DNA of 64,000 nucleotides from Butyrivibrio sp. (GCF_015056685.1 NZ_SVFW01000005.1:1-64000), one strand, 5' to 3'; positions 17,245 to 26,748 are shown, counted from the first letter of the stretch. Numbers and translations are program-made. The notes: generated from the sequence alone by a model not told the origin.

Positions 17245-17311
17245 ACCTACTTTTATTGTAAACAGACGCAAAAATATTATTCTTTATATGTGTAGTAAAC
17301 CTTAAATCTAG

Positions 17312-17484
17312 AAGTGCCCATACCTTTGGATAGAGCGATTTAGTATGAGCAATAGAGACAGTTAAGATAAAATAAAAGCCCTGTTTTCTGTTCTGAATAA
17401 GCATGAAAGAAAACAGGGCGCATTATTTTATATTTACTGTGTCTTTGCGAATACTCCGAGATCTATCCGAAGGTATGGGCACTT
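17312..17484. repeat. 23-bp inverted repeat around a hairpin
   Basis: 17312-17334 and 17462-17484 are inverted copies with one mismatch (core GTGCCCATACCTT). They enclose 127 bases that hold the terminator hairpin at 17378-17419. The layout resembles a small palindromic mobile repeat that now supplies the terminator of the GGDEF gene. Confidence 0.65.
17368..17419 (-). terminator. Terminator of the GGDEF gene
   Basis: GCCCTGTTTTCT (17378-17389) pairs with AGAAAACAGGGC (17408-17419). On the minus strand TTTTATTTTATC follows. Confidence 0.75.
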
Positions 17485-17518
17485 GTGGATTTTATGCCAC
17501 TCGCAAGAAAGAATTTTT

Positions 17519-18664
17519 TTAGTTGATTCTCTTTTGCTTATAAAGATCTGAATCCGCTCTTGCGATGAATGACTGGAGCGATATTGGTGACTCGAAGTCA
17601 TACTGGGCGATTCCTACGCTTACTGACAGGTCATAGTTGGTACTATATTTTTCAGTAATGCGCTTTACATTATTCTTTATCTGATCTGCAAGCCATGTAG
17701 CTTCTGCCCTGTAGGACATCTCTGCAATTACCACGAACTCATCTCCGCCATACCTTGATACAAAGAACCTGCTCCTTGGTCCCTGGCATGCTTCCTTGAT
17801 GGCGTCTGCAACTCTGATAAGAGCATTGTCTCCTTCAAGATGTCCATATGCTTCATTTACAGTTCTGAAATGATCAATATCTATAAGAAGTATAAAGAGA
17901 GACATTCCAGGCTCTTCTTCTCTCATCTTCCTTGTAAGATATCTGAACATCTGATTCTTGTTATTTAGCTGAGTAAGCGGATCCAAAGAGATCAGACTCT
18001 CTGTCTGAGTAATATATGCATAAAAAACTGCTGCTACAATTCCGTAGCACAAGAATGGTATTCTCCAGTATGTTGCCTGCAAGATACCAAGTATGATCGG
18101 CATACATGGAAATATGCCTATCATAAAGTACATGCCCCTATCGGCATATCTGTCCTTGTCCAAAGCTCTGTAAAAAGCCTTAGCTGAAGCTGCAAGAAGA
18201 TATCCGAAAGGAACTATTATAAGCACCAGATAGAGGTTTCCACCCACAAGGGCATTATTCTCATCCACATAAAATACCAATCCTGTTCTATAGGCTGAAA
18301 TACATAAAATCGCAGAAACCCAGACAGGAATACTTATAATAAGCCTTGCAATGTCCTTCTCTACCATCTTTCCCTTTTGTAGAGTTTCAGACAAAATGAA
18401 CCAAAGATACGCATCAACACTTATAAGCAAATATGTAAATATGTTGGATAAATAAAGGAAAGGCTTTGAGTTGCTGATAACTCCGCTATCAACAAGTGCC
18501 CAGAATATCTCTGCTATAAAATAAAGCATTGTAACAAAGACGATATCGCCAAGATAAACTGTTGAAAGGTCTTTATTAACACCTCTGACTATTTTAAAAA
18601 GAATTATTCCAAGTAAGAAAAAACAAGCCAAATAGGCCTCAATGTAGTAAAATTCGTACCCCAA
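17519..18664 (-). CDS. Membrane diguanylate cyclase (GGDEF)
   Basis: This 381-aa protein has about six membrane helices over its first 210 residues, then a GGDEF domain with the intact active site RYGGDEFVVIAE, so it should make cyclic di-GMP from two GTP. The start chosen is the TTG at 18664, preceded by GGAGG with a 7-base gap. The open frame continues to an ATG at 18709, but those 15 codons contain the ribosome site itself. The gene stands alone with its own terminator. The PilZ gene at 19969 and the EAL gene at 33363 are possible partners. Confidence 0.88.
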   Translation of the reverse strand: MGYEFYYIEAYLACFFLLGIILFKIVRGVNKDLSTVYLGDIVFVTMLYFIAEIFWALVDSGVISNSKPFLYLSNIFTYLLISVDAYLWFILSETLQKGKMVEKDIARLIISIPVWVSAILCISAYRTGLVFYVDENNALVGGNLYLVLIIVPFGYLLAASAKAFYRALDKDRYADRGMYFMIGIFPCMPIILGILQATYWRIPFLCYGIVAAVFYAYITQTESLISLDPLTQLNNKNQMFRYLTRKMREEEPGMSLFILLIDIDHFRTVNEAYGHLEGDNALIRVADAIKEACQGPRSRFFVSRYGGDEFVVIAEMSYRAEATWLADQIKNNVKRITEKYSTNYDLSVSVGIAQYDFESPISLQSFIARADSDLYKQKRIN

Positions 18665-18769
18665 AGTAAAACCTCCGCCACACTTGTGCAATTGAATGAA
18701 TTTTATCACGATTCTTTTTGCTTGTGACCAAAATTCATTCGATTTTATATATTGTTTATAATTTGGGGT

Positions 18770-19042
18770 TCACGCTCCTCCGGCAATAGCCTTAAGCGCA
18801 TCAAATTCAGACTCGTAAACGCCTCCCATGGCCTCAAGATCTTCCCAGGAGTACCATGCTCCGCTAAGCTGAACACCTTTGATAGAGATATCGGTAGCAA
18901 TGACCATGAATGGCTTATGATTAACAACAATATATGCTGTTCTGTTAAGCCCGAAAGGAGTAACAAAAATATGCCCCGTTTCGATCAGATGATTAATCTG
19001 ATCTATTGTGTAATTCTTATTTAATGGAGTCGTTTTTAGCAT
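18770..19042 (-). CDS. Unknown small protein, 90 aa
   Basis: The product starts MLKTTPLNKNYTIDQINHL. It has a mixed alpha/beta pattern (FVTPFGLNRTAYIVVNHK) and a tail ending AIAGGA, with no membrane helix or cysteine motif. GAGGG lies eight bases before the ATG at 19042, which is better than the TTG fifteen bases further upstream. It lies between the GGDEF gene and the yggS terminator. I do not recognise a family. Confidence 0.65.
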   Translation of the reverse strand: MLKTTPLNKNYTIDQINHLIETGHIFVTPFGLNRTAYIVVNHKPFMVIATDISIKGVQLSGAWYSWEDLEAMGGVYESEFDALKAIAGGA

Positions 19043-19082
19043 ATATCTCGCCCTCAAAAATCGAATTGCTCCCTCAAAAAGA

Positions 19083-19124
19083 AAGAGTCAAATAGTATAA
19101 AAACATTATACTATCTGGCTCTTT
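19083..19124 (-). terminator. Terminator after yggS
   Basis: A long, slightly mismatched stem (AAGAG...TAGTATA against TATACTA...CTCTT), followed on the minus strand by TTTCTTTTTG. It is nearly symmetric and could act both ways. Confidence 0.7.
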
Positions 19125-19144
19125 TAGTGTAAATTCGTTTATAT

Positions 19145-19843
19145 TTATTTAATATTTGAATAATCTCTTTCTCCAAAAATGCCGGTTCCCACACGTACAA
19201 ATGTTGCGCCTTCCTCGATAGCGACCTGGTAATCTCCCGTCATTCCCATGGATAAAGTGTCCATTTTAACGCCCTGAATATTTGCTGCATTTATCTTATC
19301 TTTCAGCTCTCTAAGGCCTTTGAAATAGACTCTGTTGCTCTCCGGATCATCGGTATAAGGGGCAATGGTCATAAGCCCTCTTATCTTTAGATGTTCAAGA
19401 CTGCTGATAGTCTTAACAAAGCCCATCACCTCATCCGGTGCAAGTCCAAACTTTGTTTCCTCACCGGCCATATTAACCTCTATAAGCACATCTGCCACAA
19501 TACCTGCTTTTGCAAACTGCTTTTCTATCTCAAGAGCCAGCTTTTCATTGTCCACAGAATGGATCATCTTAACTATCCCCGGCAGATATTTAACCTTATT
19601 GGCCTGAAGGTGACCAATCATATGCCAGTCCACATCCTCTGTGATCACTTCGTGCTTATCCCTGATCTCCTGGACCTTATTCTCACCAAAAACCCTTATT
19701 CCGCAGTCCATGGCCTGTCTGATATCGCTTACAGGCTTTGTCTTACTGACTGCAATGAGAGTAACTTCACTTCTGTCTCTCCCGGCTTTTTCGCATGCCT
19801 CACAGATTTTTTTCTCTACAAATTCAAGATTATCCTTGATCAT
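19145..19843 (-). CDS. YggS/YlmE family PLP homeostasis protein
   Basis: This 232-aa single-domain protein has the alanine-racemase-like barrel of the PLPBP family, which binds pyridoxal phosphate and balances its supply. The PLP lysine is the first K of AVSKTKP. VFGENKVQEI, HMIGHLQANKVKYL, RGLMTIAP and LSMGMTGDYQVAI are family blocks. Of two ATGs six bases apart, the second (19843) sits eight bases after GGGG and is preferred. It stands alone here, not beside sepF or pilT as in many bacteria. An upstream TATAAT-like box lies at 19900-19905. Confidence 0.92.
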   Translation of the reverse strand: MIKDNLEFVEKKICEACEKAGRDRSEVTLIAVSKTKPVSDIRQAMDCGIRVFGENKVQEIRDKHEVITEDVDWHMIGHLQANKVKYLPGIVKMIHSVDNEKLALEIEKQFAKAGIVADVLIEVNMAGEETKFGLAPDEVMGFVKTISSLEHLKIRGLMTIAPYTDDPESNRVYFKGLRELKDKINAANIQGVKMDTLSMGMTGDYQVAIEEGATFVRVGTGIFGERDYSNIK

Positions 19844-19968
19844 GATCATATCCCCATTTAGTAATCAAACGTTTTTCCGCTTTATTTTTTCTGGGGCTTA
19901 TTATATCATAATTCTAGGGGATACGAATACATATACTATATGAAAACGTAACATGAGGGGTTACCAAA

Positions 19969-20850
19969 ATGAATGTCAATGACATTGCAAATGGTTCTGA
20001 AATCAAAATCTATGCAGCGATCGGCGGTCATAGTATTGTCCTTATGACAGAGGCAATATTCGGAGTATCCGCTGGTCTCCTTGTAAAGCCAATGGAGTAC
20101 TTTGGCAAATACATGCAGTTCCTTGAACCATCGCAGGTCCAGGTTCTCAACAAGCGCGATGGCCGCATCTACAGGTTCATGTCCACAACTATCACTCCCG
20201 TAAAAACAAGATATGGATATTTTCATCTTATAAGAGCATCTTCAAAGCTCGAGCCTGAGAACTCCAGAAAAGCTGAAAGGTTCTACATTGAAAAGCTCGG
20301 CCTTATGTCCATAAATGGAAATAATCTAGATTTAAAGAACTGTCTCGTTCATGACATTTCGCTCAGAGGCCTGTCCCTTGTTCTTGATAAAAACACCAGC
20401 CTAAAGCCCGGAGATCACTTAAATGTCATGTTCAGACACGGTGCCACACTTCATAACTATGAGATCAGCACTGTGGTAGTCAGGAACTTTGAAATTCAGG
20501 GCAAAAAAGCTGTAGGCTGCAGCATATCCAACTTAAATGTTGATCTTATTGGTCTTCTATCCGAAAAGAGGAATGAGAAATACAGCGCATCAGCAGAGTT
20601 GCCGGAGATCAATCTTAATCCTGAGATATCACAGGCTCAGCAGATCCAGGAAGTTGAAGAAGACCTTGCAAAAGATATATCACCATCAGAGAAAAAATCT
20701 CTCAATATTACTTCAAACGGAACCAATCCTCTTGATCCGGCAAACCTGGAGCACATTACAGATAAATCTCTTCGTCAGAAGAAAAAGGAAGAAAAGATGG
20801 CCCAGCAGGCAAGGGATATTGAAAATCTCCTCGATCTGCGTGATATCTGA
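19969..20850 (+). CDS. PilZ-domain c-di-GMP effector
   Basis: This 293-aa protein has a YcgR-like N-terminal domain of about 95 residues and then a PilZ domain with both binding motifs, RKAER (R100, R104) and DISLRG (D129, S131, G134). It should bind cyclic di-GMP. The last ~95 residues are charged, low in hydrophobics and probably disordered or coiled (LRQKKKEEKMAQQARDIENL). In flagellated relatives such proteins act on the motor; no flagellar genes are here, so the target is open. GAGGGG precedes the ATG. Confidence 0.85.
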   Translation: MNVNDIANGSEIKIYAAIGGHSIVLMTEAIFGVSAGLLVKPMEYFGKYMQFLEPSQVQVLNKRDGRIYRFMSTTITPVKTRYGYFHLIRASSKLEPENSRKAERFYIEKLGLMSINGNNLDLKNCLVHDISLRGLSLVLDKNTSLKPGDHLNVMFRHGATLHNYEISTVVVRNFEIQGKKAVGCSISNLNVDLIGLLSEKRNEKYSASAELPEINLNPEISQAQQIQEVEEDLAKDISPSEKKSLNITSNGTNPLDPANLEHITDKSLRQKKKEEKMAQQARDIENLLDLRDI

Positions 20851-20877
20851 ACTTATTAGGAAATATCATCATAAAGA

Positions 20878-20912
20878 AAAGCCCATGGTCGCGTGACATG
20901 GGCTTTATATTT
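20878..20912. terminator. Shared terminator between the PilZ gene and rho
   Basis: AAAGCCCATG (20878-20887) pairs with CATGGGCTTT (20897-20906), with A and T runs on both sides. The two genes converge here. Confidence 0.8.
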
Positions 20913-20913
20913 T

Positions 20914-22428
20914 TTAATAACGGATTTGCTTTTCAACCATGCGAACAAATTCTACATTGTTCCTTGTCTTTGAGAAGAGGTTGATACACTGGTCAACTGC
21001 ATCGTCGGCCTTCATACCATTGAATCCCTTTCTCAGGCTGTTGATAGCTGCAAGCTCCTCTTTTGAAAGAAGAAGGTCTTCTCTTCTTGTGCTTGACTTC
21101 GGAATATTGATAGCAGGGAAGATTCTCTTTTCCTGAAGCTTTCTGTCGAGAACCATTTCCATGTTACCTGTTCCCTTGAATTCCTCGTAGATAACATCAT
21201 CCATCTTGGAACCTGTCTCTATAAGAGCTGTTGCAAGGATTGTAAGGCTTCCGCCCTCTCTCATATTTCTGGCAGCACCAAAGAACTTTTTAGGCATATG
21301 AAGAGCTGCCGGATCAAGACCACCTGAAAGAGTTCTTCCTGATGGTGGAACTACGATGTTATAAGCTCTTGTAAGACGAGTGATGGAATCAAGGAGGATA
21401 ACAACATCCTTGCCGTGCTCAACAAGACGCTTTGCTCTCTCCATAACCATTTCTGCAACTCTCTTATGATGCTCAGGAAGCTCGTCAAATGTTGAATAGA
21501 TAACTTCTACATTTGAACCCTCAATTGATTCCTTAATATCTGTAACTTCCTCAGGACGCTCATCAATAAGAAGGATAAGAAGGTGCATATCAGGACTGTT
21601 CTTTAAGACTGATTTTGCAACATCTTTAAGGAGTGTTGTCTTACCAGCCTTAGGAGGTGATACGATCATACCTCTCTGTCCCTTACCGATTGGGCATATA
21701 AGGTCCATAATTCTCATAGCAACAGAAGAACCTGGCTGTTCAAGCTTAATTCTTGAATTAGGGAAAATAGGTGTCATGTTCTCAAAGTTCCATCTTCCCA
21801 TAGCAACTTCAGGCTTGTATCCATTTACTGAATCAAGAACTGCAAGTGCTGCAAACTTATCAGATTCTTTTTTCTCTCTGCATCTGCCCTTAAGGATGTC
21901 TCCGGTTTTCAGATTAAACTTCCTGATTACGCTTGGTGCAACATATACGTCATTCTCACCGGGCAGATAGTTCTCACATCTGATAAAGCCATAGCCATCC
22001 TGCATAACTTCAAGGATTCCATCTGCAGGATCACCATCTGCAACAGGAGCCTCGGCAGGTGCTGCTGATGTTTCTTCCTTCTTTGGCTCAGCTTTAGAAC
22101 TTTCAGTCTGCTCGTCTCTTTTTATTGTCTTAACCACAATGTTTTTCTTATGAACTCCGCCTTTTTCATGGTTCTGACTCTTCTCAGCAGGAGCCTCAGA
22201 CTTTTCTGACTTTTCTGTTTTTTCAGTCTTCTCTGCTTTTGCAGACTTTGTAGCCTTTGCTGGCTTTTCTTCCTTGTGTTCAGGCTTCTTACCTGATTCT
22301 TTTTCATCCATCTCGCACATAAGATCAATGATCTCTGACTTTTTCATGGATGACGCACCTTTAATACCTCTGGTCTTTGCAATTTCCCTTAGATCACTAA
22401 GTTTTAAAGTTTCGTATTTTTCTCTCAA
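20914..22428 (-). CDS. rho: Transcription termination factor Rho
   Basis: This 504-aa RNA-dependent ATPase has the N-terminal SAP-like helices (LKLSDLREIAKTRG), an RNA-binding cold-shock-like domain (DGYGFIRCENYLPGENDVYV), Walker A SPPKAGKTTLL and Walker B DVVILLDSITRL. Between helices and RNA domain lies an inserted K/E/S-rich stretch of about 100 residues, common in Firmicute and actinobacterial Rho and thought to contact RNA. The start is inferred as TTG at 22428 after GGAG; the frame extends to an ATG at 22455, but that ATG has no ribosome site. Confidence 0.95.
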   Translation of the reverse strand: MREKYETLKLSDLREIAKTRGIKGASSMKKSEIIDLMCEMDEKESGKKPEHKEEKPAKATKSAKAEKTEKTEKSEKSEAPAEKSQNHEKGGVHKKNIVVKTIKRDEQTESSKAEPKKEETSAAPAEAPVADGDPADGILEVMQDGYGFIRCENYLPGENDVYVAPSVIRKFNLKTGDILKGRCREKKESDKFAALAVLDSVNGYKPEVAMGRWNFENMTPIFPNSRIKLEQPGSSVAMRIMDLICPIGKGQRGMIVSPPKAGKTTLLKDVAKSVLKNSPDMHLLILLIDERPEEVTDIKESIEGSNVEVIYSTFDELPEHHKRVAEMVMERAKRLVEHGKDVVILLDSITRLTRAYNIVVPPSGRTLSGGLDPAALHMPKKFFGAARNMREGGSLTILATALIETGSKMDDVIYEEFKGTGNMEMVLDRKLQEKRIFPAINIPKSSTRREDLLLSKEELAAINSLRKGFNGMKADDAVDQCINLFSKTRNNVEFVRMVEKQIRY

Positions 22429-22646
22429 ATTAACTCCATTCCGTGCACAAAGCACTAATCAAACAATACCTATATCCTATAACCAACAATTGTTAACGTG
22501 GGATCTTCGAACGATGTACGTCGAATAGACGAATTATGTCCAATAAGAAATAACTTAATACTGTAAGCTATCGTTACGTCACAAATACATTACAACATAC
22601 TAAAAAGAAAATCAACTAGTTTTTTTGATTTTTTATCATTTAAAAA

Positions 22647-22676
22647 AGCTCCCTGTACAAAAATGTACAGAGAGCT
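22647..22676 (-). terminator. Terminator upstream of rho and before hflC end
   Basis: AGCTCCCTGTACA (22647-22659) pairs with TGTACAGAGAGCT (22664-22676) with one mismatch, followed on minus by a T run. It lies just beyond the hflC stop. The rest of 22429-22646 shows only AT-rich leader sequence of rho, with no gene. Confidence 0.75.
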
Positions 22677-22687
22677 AAAAAAATTAT

Positions 22688-23569
22688 TTAATTAAAATTT
22701 CCGTAAAGGATCTTTGCAAGTTCTGAGTTTTTATCAAGTACCAGTGTCTTGTCTCCTGTAAGTGATCCCTTAAGAGCATCAAGACCTCTGATATAGCTAT
22801 AGAACTCAGCTTTATCCTCTGTGTCATAGGCTTTAGAGAGGGTCTCCATATATGCTGCCTCTCCTTCTGCCTCAAGAACCGCTGCATCTTTTTCAGCCTG
22901 AGCCTTTATGATGGCAACCTGCTTATCAGTTTCATTCTGGATTTTCTGGGCTTCAGCATTACCCTGAGCTGTGTAAGAAGCTGCTATATTGTTTCTCTCA
23001 GAGATCATTCTATCATATACAGCCTGCTTGTTATCATCAGGAAGGTCCAAGGCCTTAATCTGAGCCTGAACAATTGAAATTCCATAACCGGCCATATCAG
23101 AATTGGCTTCTGATGTAATGAGCTGTGTAAGCATCTCACCTCTTGCCTCAATAACCTCATCCTGTGTCATGGATGAAATTGCATTCTTTGTTGCGTTATA
23201 TACAGAAGCCTCAATTCGTTCCTCTGCTCTTGCCTCAATAGCATTAAGTGTCTGAACAAACTTAAGAGGTTCTGCAACCTTCCACAGTACATATGTGTCT
23301 GTTATCATTGACTTTTTGTCCTTTGTGATAACATCTGACTGAGGAATATCATATAAAATAACCTTTGCTGAAATTGACTGGGTGCTGTCAATAAAAGGTG
23401 TCTTGAAATGAAGACCGGGATCCTGCGCTATAGCGATGATCTTTCCAAATCTTCTTACTGTAACATATTCATTCTGATGTACTACGTATGTTGATGATCC
23501 CACAAGAACCGCTGCAAGGAGAACAACAACAATGATCACATAACCTAAAATACCTTTTTTCTCGTTCAT
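22688..23569 (-). CDS. hflC: HflC, SPFH-domain protease modulator
   Basis: This 293-aa protein has one N-terminal membrane helix (YVIIVVVLLAAVLVG), then the SPFH/prohibitin domain (YVTVRRFGKII, GLHFKTPFID) and a long coiled coil with AEKDAAVLEAEGEA. With HflK it forms large membrane cages that limit FtsH proteolysis in other bacteria. It starts 14 bases after hflK ends, so the pair is one operon with its own terminator. Confidence 0.93.
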   Translation of the reverse strand: MNEKKGILGYVIIVVVLLAAVLVGSSTYVVHQNEYVTVRRFGKIIAIAQDPGLHFKTPFIDSTQSISAKVILYDIPQSDVITKDKKSMITDTYVLWKVAEPLKFVQTLNAIEARAEERIEASVYNATKNAISSMTQDEVIEARGEMLTQLITSEANSDMAGYGISIVQAQIKALDLPDDNKQAVYDRMISERNNIAASYTAQGNAEAQKIQNETDKQVAIIKAQAEKDAAVLEAEGEAAYMETLSKAYDTEDKAEFYSYIRGLDALKGSLTGDKTLVLDKNSELAKILYGNFN

Positions 23570-23583
23570 TGTCTCAATCCTCC

Positions 23584-24516
23584 TTAACCATTAAAACTGT
23601 CTAGCGGAAGCATCTGCTGAGTATTTCCATCTGTGATGATAACCTTCAGATCAGGAAGAAGTTCTTCCATTGTCTCGTAGAAAAGTCTTTTCTTTGTAAT
23701 GTATGGCTGAAGCTTATACTGTTCATACATCTCATTGAATCTGGCAACCTGACCTTCAGCTTCTGCTATTCTTGCCTGCTTGGCAGCTTCTGCGTCCTGA
23801 AGAATCTTATCAGCTGCTGCTTCTGCCTTAGGAAGCTCCTCGCTCTGATACTTTTTAGCATTGTTTACAGCTGTCTCTTTTCCCTGCTTAGCTGTTTCAA
23901 CAGACTTAAATGCCTGAACGATCTCCTCTGTCGGAGGCTCAGCGTCCTGAACAGAGATATTAACAACAGTCATACCAATATTCTTTTCAGCAAGCTCTGT
24001 TGTAAGTCTCTCTTTTACCTCTGCCTGGATCTGTCCCTTTGCAGTTGTGATAACGTCATCTACAGGATAGTTAACAACAGTATTTCTTATGCTTGCAAGC
24101 GCCATGTTCTTCATGATCATCTCAGGATCTTCGCTGTTGTAATATGCAGCTACAGGGTCGCTTACTTTATATTCCAAATAGAAATCGATATCTACAAAAT
24201 TGAAATCTGAAGTTATCATAATGCCTTCATCATCAACAGTTATGTTCTGTCCATCCTTAAGAACATATCCGATACCAATACCATGAGTAGTCATATCTAC
24301 CAAGTGTACCTGCTGAATATAAGGAATCTTAAAATACAAACCGGCAGTATCAACACGCACAACCTTACCAAACATAGTAAGGATTGCCTGCTCCTGCTCT
24401 TTTACAGAGTAGAAACTGCCATTTACTATTGTCAGCGCAAAAAGAGCCACGATTACTATGAGGACCACTTTAAGGCTGATCTTCTTTTTTACAAAGCCAT
24501 TTTTATTTTTTCCCAT
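23584..24516 (-). CDS. hflK: HflK, SPFH-domain protease modulator
   Basis: This 310-aa partner of HflC has a basic start, one membrane helix (VVLIVIVALFALTIV), an SPFH domain (EQEQAILTMFGKVV, GLYFKIPYIQQV) and a coiled coil rich in AEAA and AEGQVARF. The frame is open from 24597, but the ATG at 24516 is preceded by GGAG and gives the usual HflK start. The hflK-hflC order matches other bacteria. The glycine-rich N-terminal extension of proteobacterial HflK is missing. Confidence 0.92.
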   Translation of the reverse strand: MGKNKNGFVKKKISLKVVLIVIVALFALTIVNGSFYSVKEQEQAILTMFGKVVRVDTAGLYFKIPYIQQVHLVDMTTHGIGIGYVLKDGQNITVDDEGIMITSDFNFVDIDFYLEYKVSDPVAAYYNSEDPEMIMKNMALASIRNTVVNYPVDDVITTAKGQIQAEVKERLTTELAEKNIGMTVVNISVQDAEPPTEEIVQAFKSVETAKQGKETAVNNAKKYQSEELPKAEAAADKILQDAEAAKQARIAEAEGQVARFNEMYEQYKLQPYITKKRLFYETMEELLPDLKVIITDGNTQQMLPLDSFNG

Positions 24517-24560
24517 TAATACTTTTCTCCAAATCCTCAAAAACACAACTAATGAAAAAC

Positions 24561-24594
24561 GGCTGGCATACACGCAAGCACGCCAGCCATTTTT
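24561..24594 (-). terminator. Terminator of the NCS2 permease gene
   Basis: GGCTGGC (24561-24567) pairs with GCCAGCC (24582-24588), with GTTTTTC on the minus strand. Confidence 0.7.
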
Positions 24595-24617
24595 CATATA
24601 TTCAATATTTCATTTAA

Positions 24618-25967
24618 TTACTGGAAGTTTGCTACAAGGGCTACGATTCTAAGTGCAAAGAGAACGAATACTACCCACATGATTGGGCTGATATCTTTTG
24701 CTTTCTTAGTAACAACCTTAAGAATAACCCATGCAAGAACTGCAAACATGATACCTGTAGCGATTGAGTATGCAAGAGGCATCATAACTACTGCAAGGTA
24801 AGCACCTACTGAATCAGCGATGTCGCCATCAAACTTAACCTTTGCGATTGACATAAGCATAAGCATACCAACATAGATAAGTGCTGGAGCTGTTGCAAAT
24901 GAAGGAATAGCAAGGAACAGTGGGCTAAGAACGATTGAAACAAGGAACATTACACCAGTTGTAAAAGCTGTAAGACCAGTTCTACCACCTGCTGCTACAC
25001 CTGCACTTGACTCAACGAAACTTGTTACTGTTGATGTACCAAGTAATGCACCACATGTTGTACCTACAGCGTCAGCCATGAATACCTGACCAACTCTTGG
25101 AAGGTTACCATCCTTATCAAGAAGTCCTGCCTTATCAGCAACACCTACTACTGTTCCAACTGTGTCGAAAAGATCAACATAGAGGAAGCTGAATGTGATA
25201 GCACAGAACTGAATAAGGTGTGTTGCAGCCCAACCAAAGTTAAGCTTAAATGCTGTCTCAGAAATAGCGCCAAGCTGAAGTCCCTGTGAGAAATCTGGGA
25301 AGAGATTAGCTGCTGTGTAAACACCGGCTGCCTGAAGAATCATACCGATGATCCATGTAACAATGATTCCGATAAGAACACCGCCTGTTACATTGTAGTG
25401 TACAAGTGCTGCGATAATGATGAGTCCTACAAGTGCAAGAACCATATCAAGATCAGAAAAGCTTCCAAGTCCTACTACTGTTGCATCATTAGCAACAATA
25501 ATGTGTGCATTCTGCATACCGATGAATGCTACGAAAAGACCGATACCTGCTGAAATACCAAACTTAAGATTCTGTGGGATGCTGTTGATGATCTGCTCAC
25601 GGAATTTAAAGAATGAAAGAGCAATGAAGATAATACCTTCACAGAATACTGCTGTAAGAGCAATTGTGAAAGGATTCTCCTCTCCGGCAAGTTCACCAAG
25701 ACATACTGTATATGCAAAGTAAGCATTAAGTCCAAGTCCTGCTGAAAGACCGATTGGGTAATTGGCAAAGAAAGCCATTACAAATGTTGCAATTGCAGAA
25801 GCAAGCGCAGTTGCAACGAATACGCCGTTTGCATTCATTACTGTGCCCAAAATGTTAGGGTTTACGGCAAGAATATATGCCATAGTAAGGAATGTAGTTA
25901 AGCCGGCAAGCACCTCCCTCTTTACGGTAGTGCCATGCTCATTGAGTTTGAAACACTTCTCCAACAT
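24618..25967 (-). CDS. NCS2-family purine permease (AzgA type)
   Basis: This 449-aa membrane carrier has about 13 helices and the AzgA-type blocks GLTTFLTMAYILAVNP, GLSAGLGLNAYFAY, GTSTVTSFVESSAGVAAGG and the late VGMLMLMSIAKVKF. The family imports adenine, guanine or hypoxanthine with protons. GGAGAGG is placed eight bases before the ATG at 25967; an upstream ATG at 25994 lies before that site. It ends in a terminator of its own. No purine riboswitch is visible in the 56 bases before it. Confidence 0.92.
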   Translation of the reverse strand: MLEKCFKLNEHGTTVKREVLAGLTTFLTMAYILAVNPNILGTVMNANGVFVATALASAIATFVMAFFANYPIGLSAGLGLNAYFAYTVCLGELAGEENPFTIALTAVFCEGIIFIALSFFKFREQIINSIPQNLKFGISAGIGLFVAFIGMQNAHIIVANDATVVGLGSFSDLDMVLALVGLIIIAALVHYNVTGGVLIGIIVTWIIGMILQAAGVYTAANLFPDFSQGLQLGAISETAFKLNFGWAATHLIQFCAITFSFLYVDLFDTVGTVVGVADKAGLLDKDGNLPRVGQVFMADAVGTTCGALLGTSTVTSFVESSAGVAAGGRTGLTAFTTGVMFLVSIVLSPLFLAIPSFATAPALIYVGMLMLMSIAKVKFDGDIADSVGAYLAVVMMPLAYSIATGIMFAVLAWVILKVVTKKAKDISPIMWVVFVLFALRIVALVANFQ

Positions 25968-26023
25968 ACTTTTTTCCTCTCCTTTGAAAAACATTTATAA
26001 ATTTGTTTATTAAACACCGGACA

Positions 26024-26656
26024 TTATCTTTTTAAGATTCTGCCAACAGTGTAAAGAACCTCATATATATTGTCGTAAAACTCGAATAATACGTGAGCCA
26101 TTACAGATATATAAATGTTCTTAGTAGCGATATATGCAATTGTAACCGGAAGAGCCATGATAGCCCATTCCAAAATCCCCAAAGGTCCATGAGCTCTTGT
26201 AAGAGCACAAAGGACTAAACTAAGTACAGCAAAAATGATAGTCTGCTTTTTATTATCAAATCTGATAAGAGCCTTTCTAAAGAAAAGTTCCTCTGCCACA
26301 GGCTTGATAACGATCATCATAAGCGCGTAAAAGAAGGTTGGAACCAGATCATTGTGAACTATTATACTTACAGCGCCTTCATCAATATGGAAAGAAAACT
26401 GTGAAGATATCAGCATTCTAAGTTTTCCTGCAAGTAAAAGACCTATAAAGGTAATTGCAACCGGAACCCAGAATCCTAATACTCTGCCAAAGTTCTTATA
26501 AAGTTTTCTGAAGGAAAACTGTTTGTATATAAAATAAAAGTATGTAAGTAATCCAAAATAGAATGCAAAGAATAAATGAAAAGCCTGCTTGGGCCAGATT
26601 ATTGTAGCAACTACAAAAACAATTTCCCATGCAAGAGGTATATATATTCGTTTCAA
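26024..26656 (-). CDS. CPBP-family intramembrane metalloprotease
   Basis: This 210-aa protein has about six membrane helices and the CPBP (Abi) signature EExxxR as AEELFFRKAL, followed by RAHGP and HVLFEF, which supply the metal-binding glutamates and histidines. Relatives cleave prenylated or signal-type substrates in the membrane, or protect against bacteriocins. No bacteriocin genes are adjacent. It is divergent from the ABC-F gene and its stop lies 56 bases before the permease. Confidence 0.85.
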   Translation of the reverse strand: MKRIYIPLAWEIVFVVATIIWPKQAFHLFFAFYFGLLTYFYFIYKQFSFRKLYKNFGRVLGFWVPVAITFIGLLLAGKLRMLISSQFSFHIDEGAVSIIVHNDLVPTFFYALMMIVIKPVAEELFFRKALIRFDNKKQTIIFAVLSLVLCALTRAHGPLGILEWAIMALPVTIAYIATKNIYISVMAHVLFEFYDNIYEVLYTVGRILKR

Positions 26657-26748
26657 GGCAAACTCCTTTAAACAATCAAAAAAATCAATTCATATTATAT
26701 ATATAGCTCATTGCAAGGTCAATCATATTTATCCAATAATTGTAAGTT

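Noticed and set aside
19391..19861. 156-aa open frame opposite yggS
   Set aside because: It is antisense to a conserved gene, and its composition (many His, Cys and Phe) is that of a shadow frame.
25968..26023. Purine riboswitch before the NCS2 permease
   Set aside because: Only 56 bases separate the genes, too few for the aptamer, and its conserved core is not visible.
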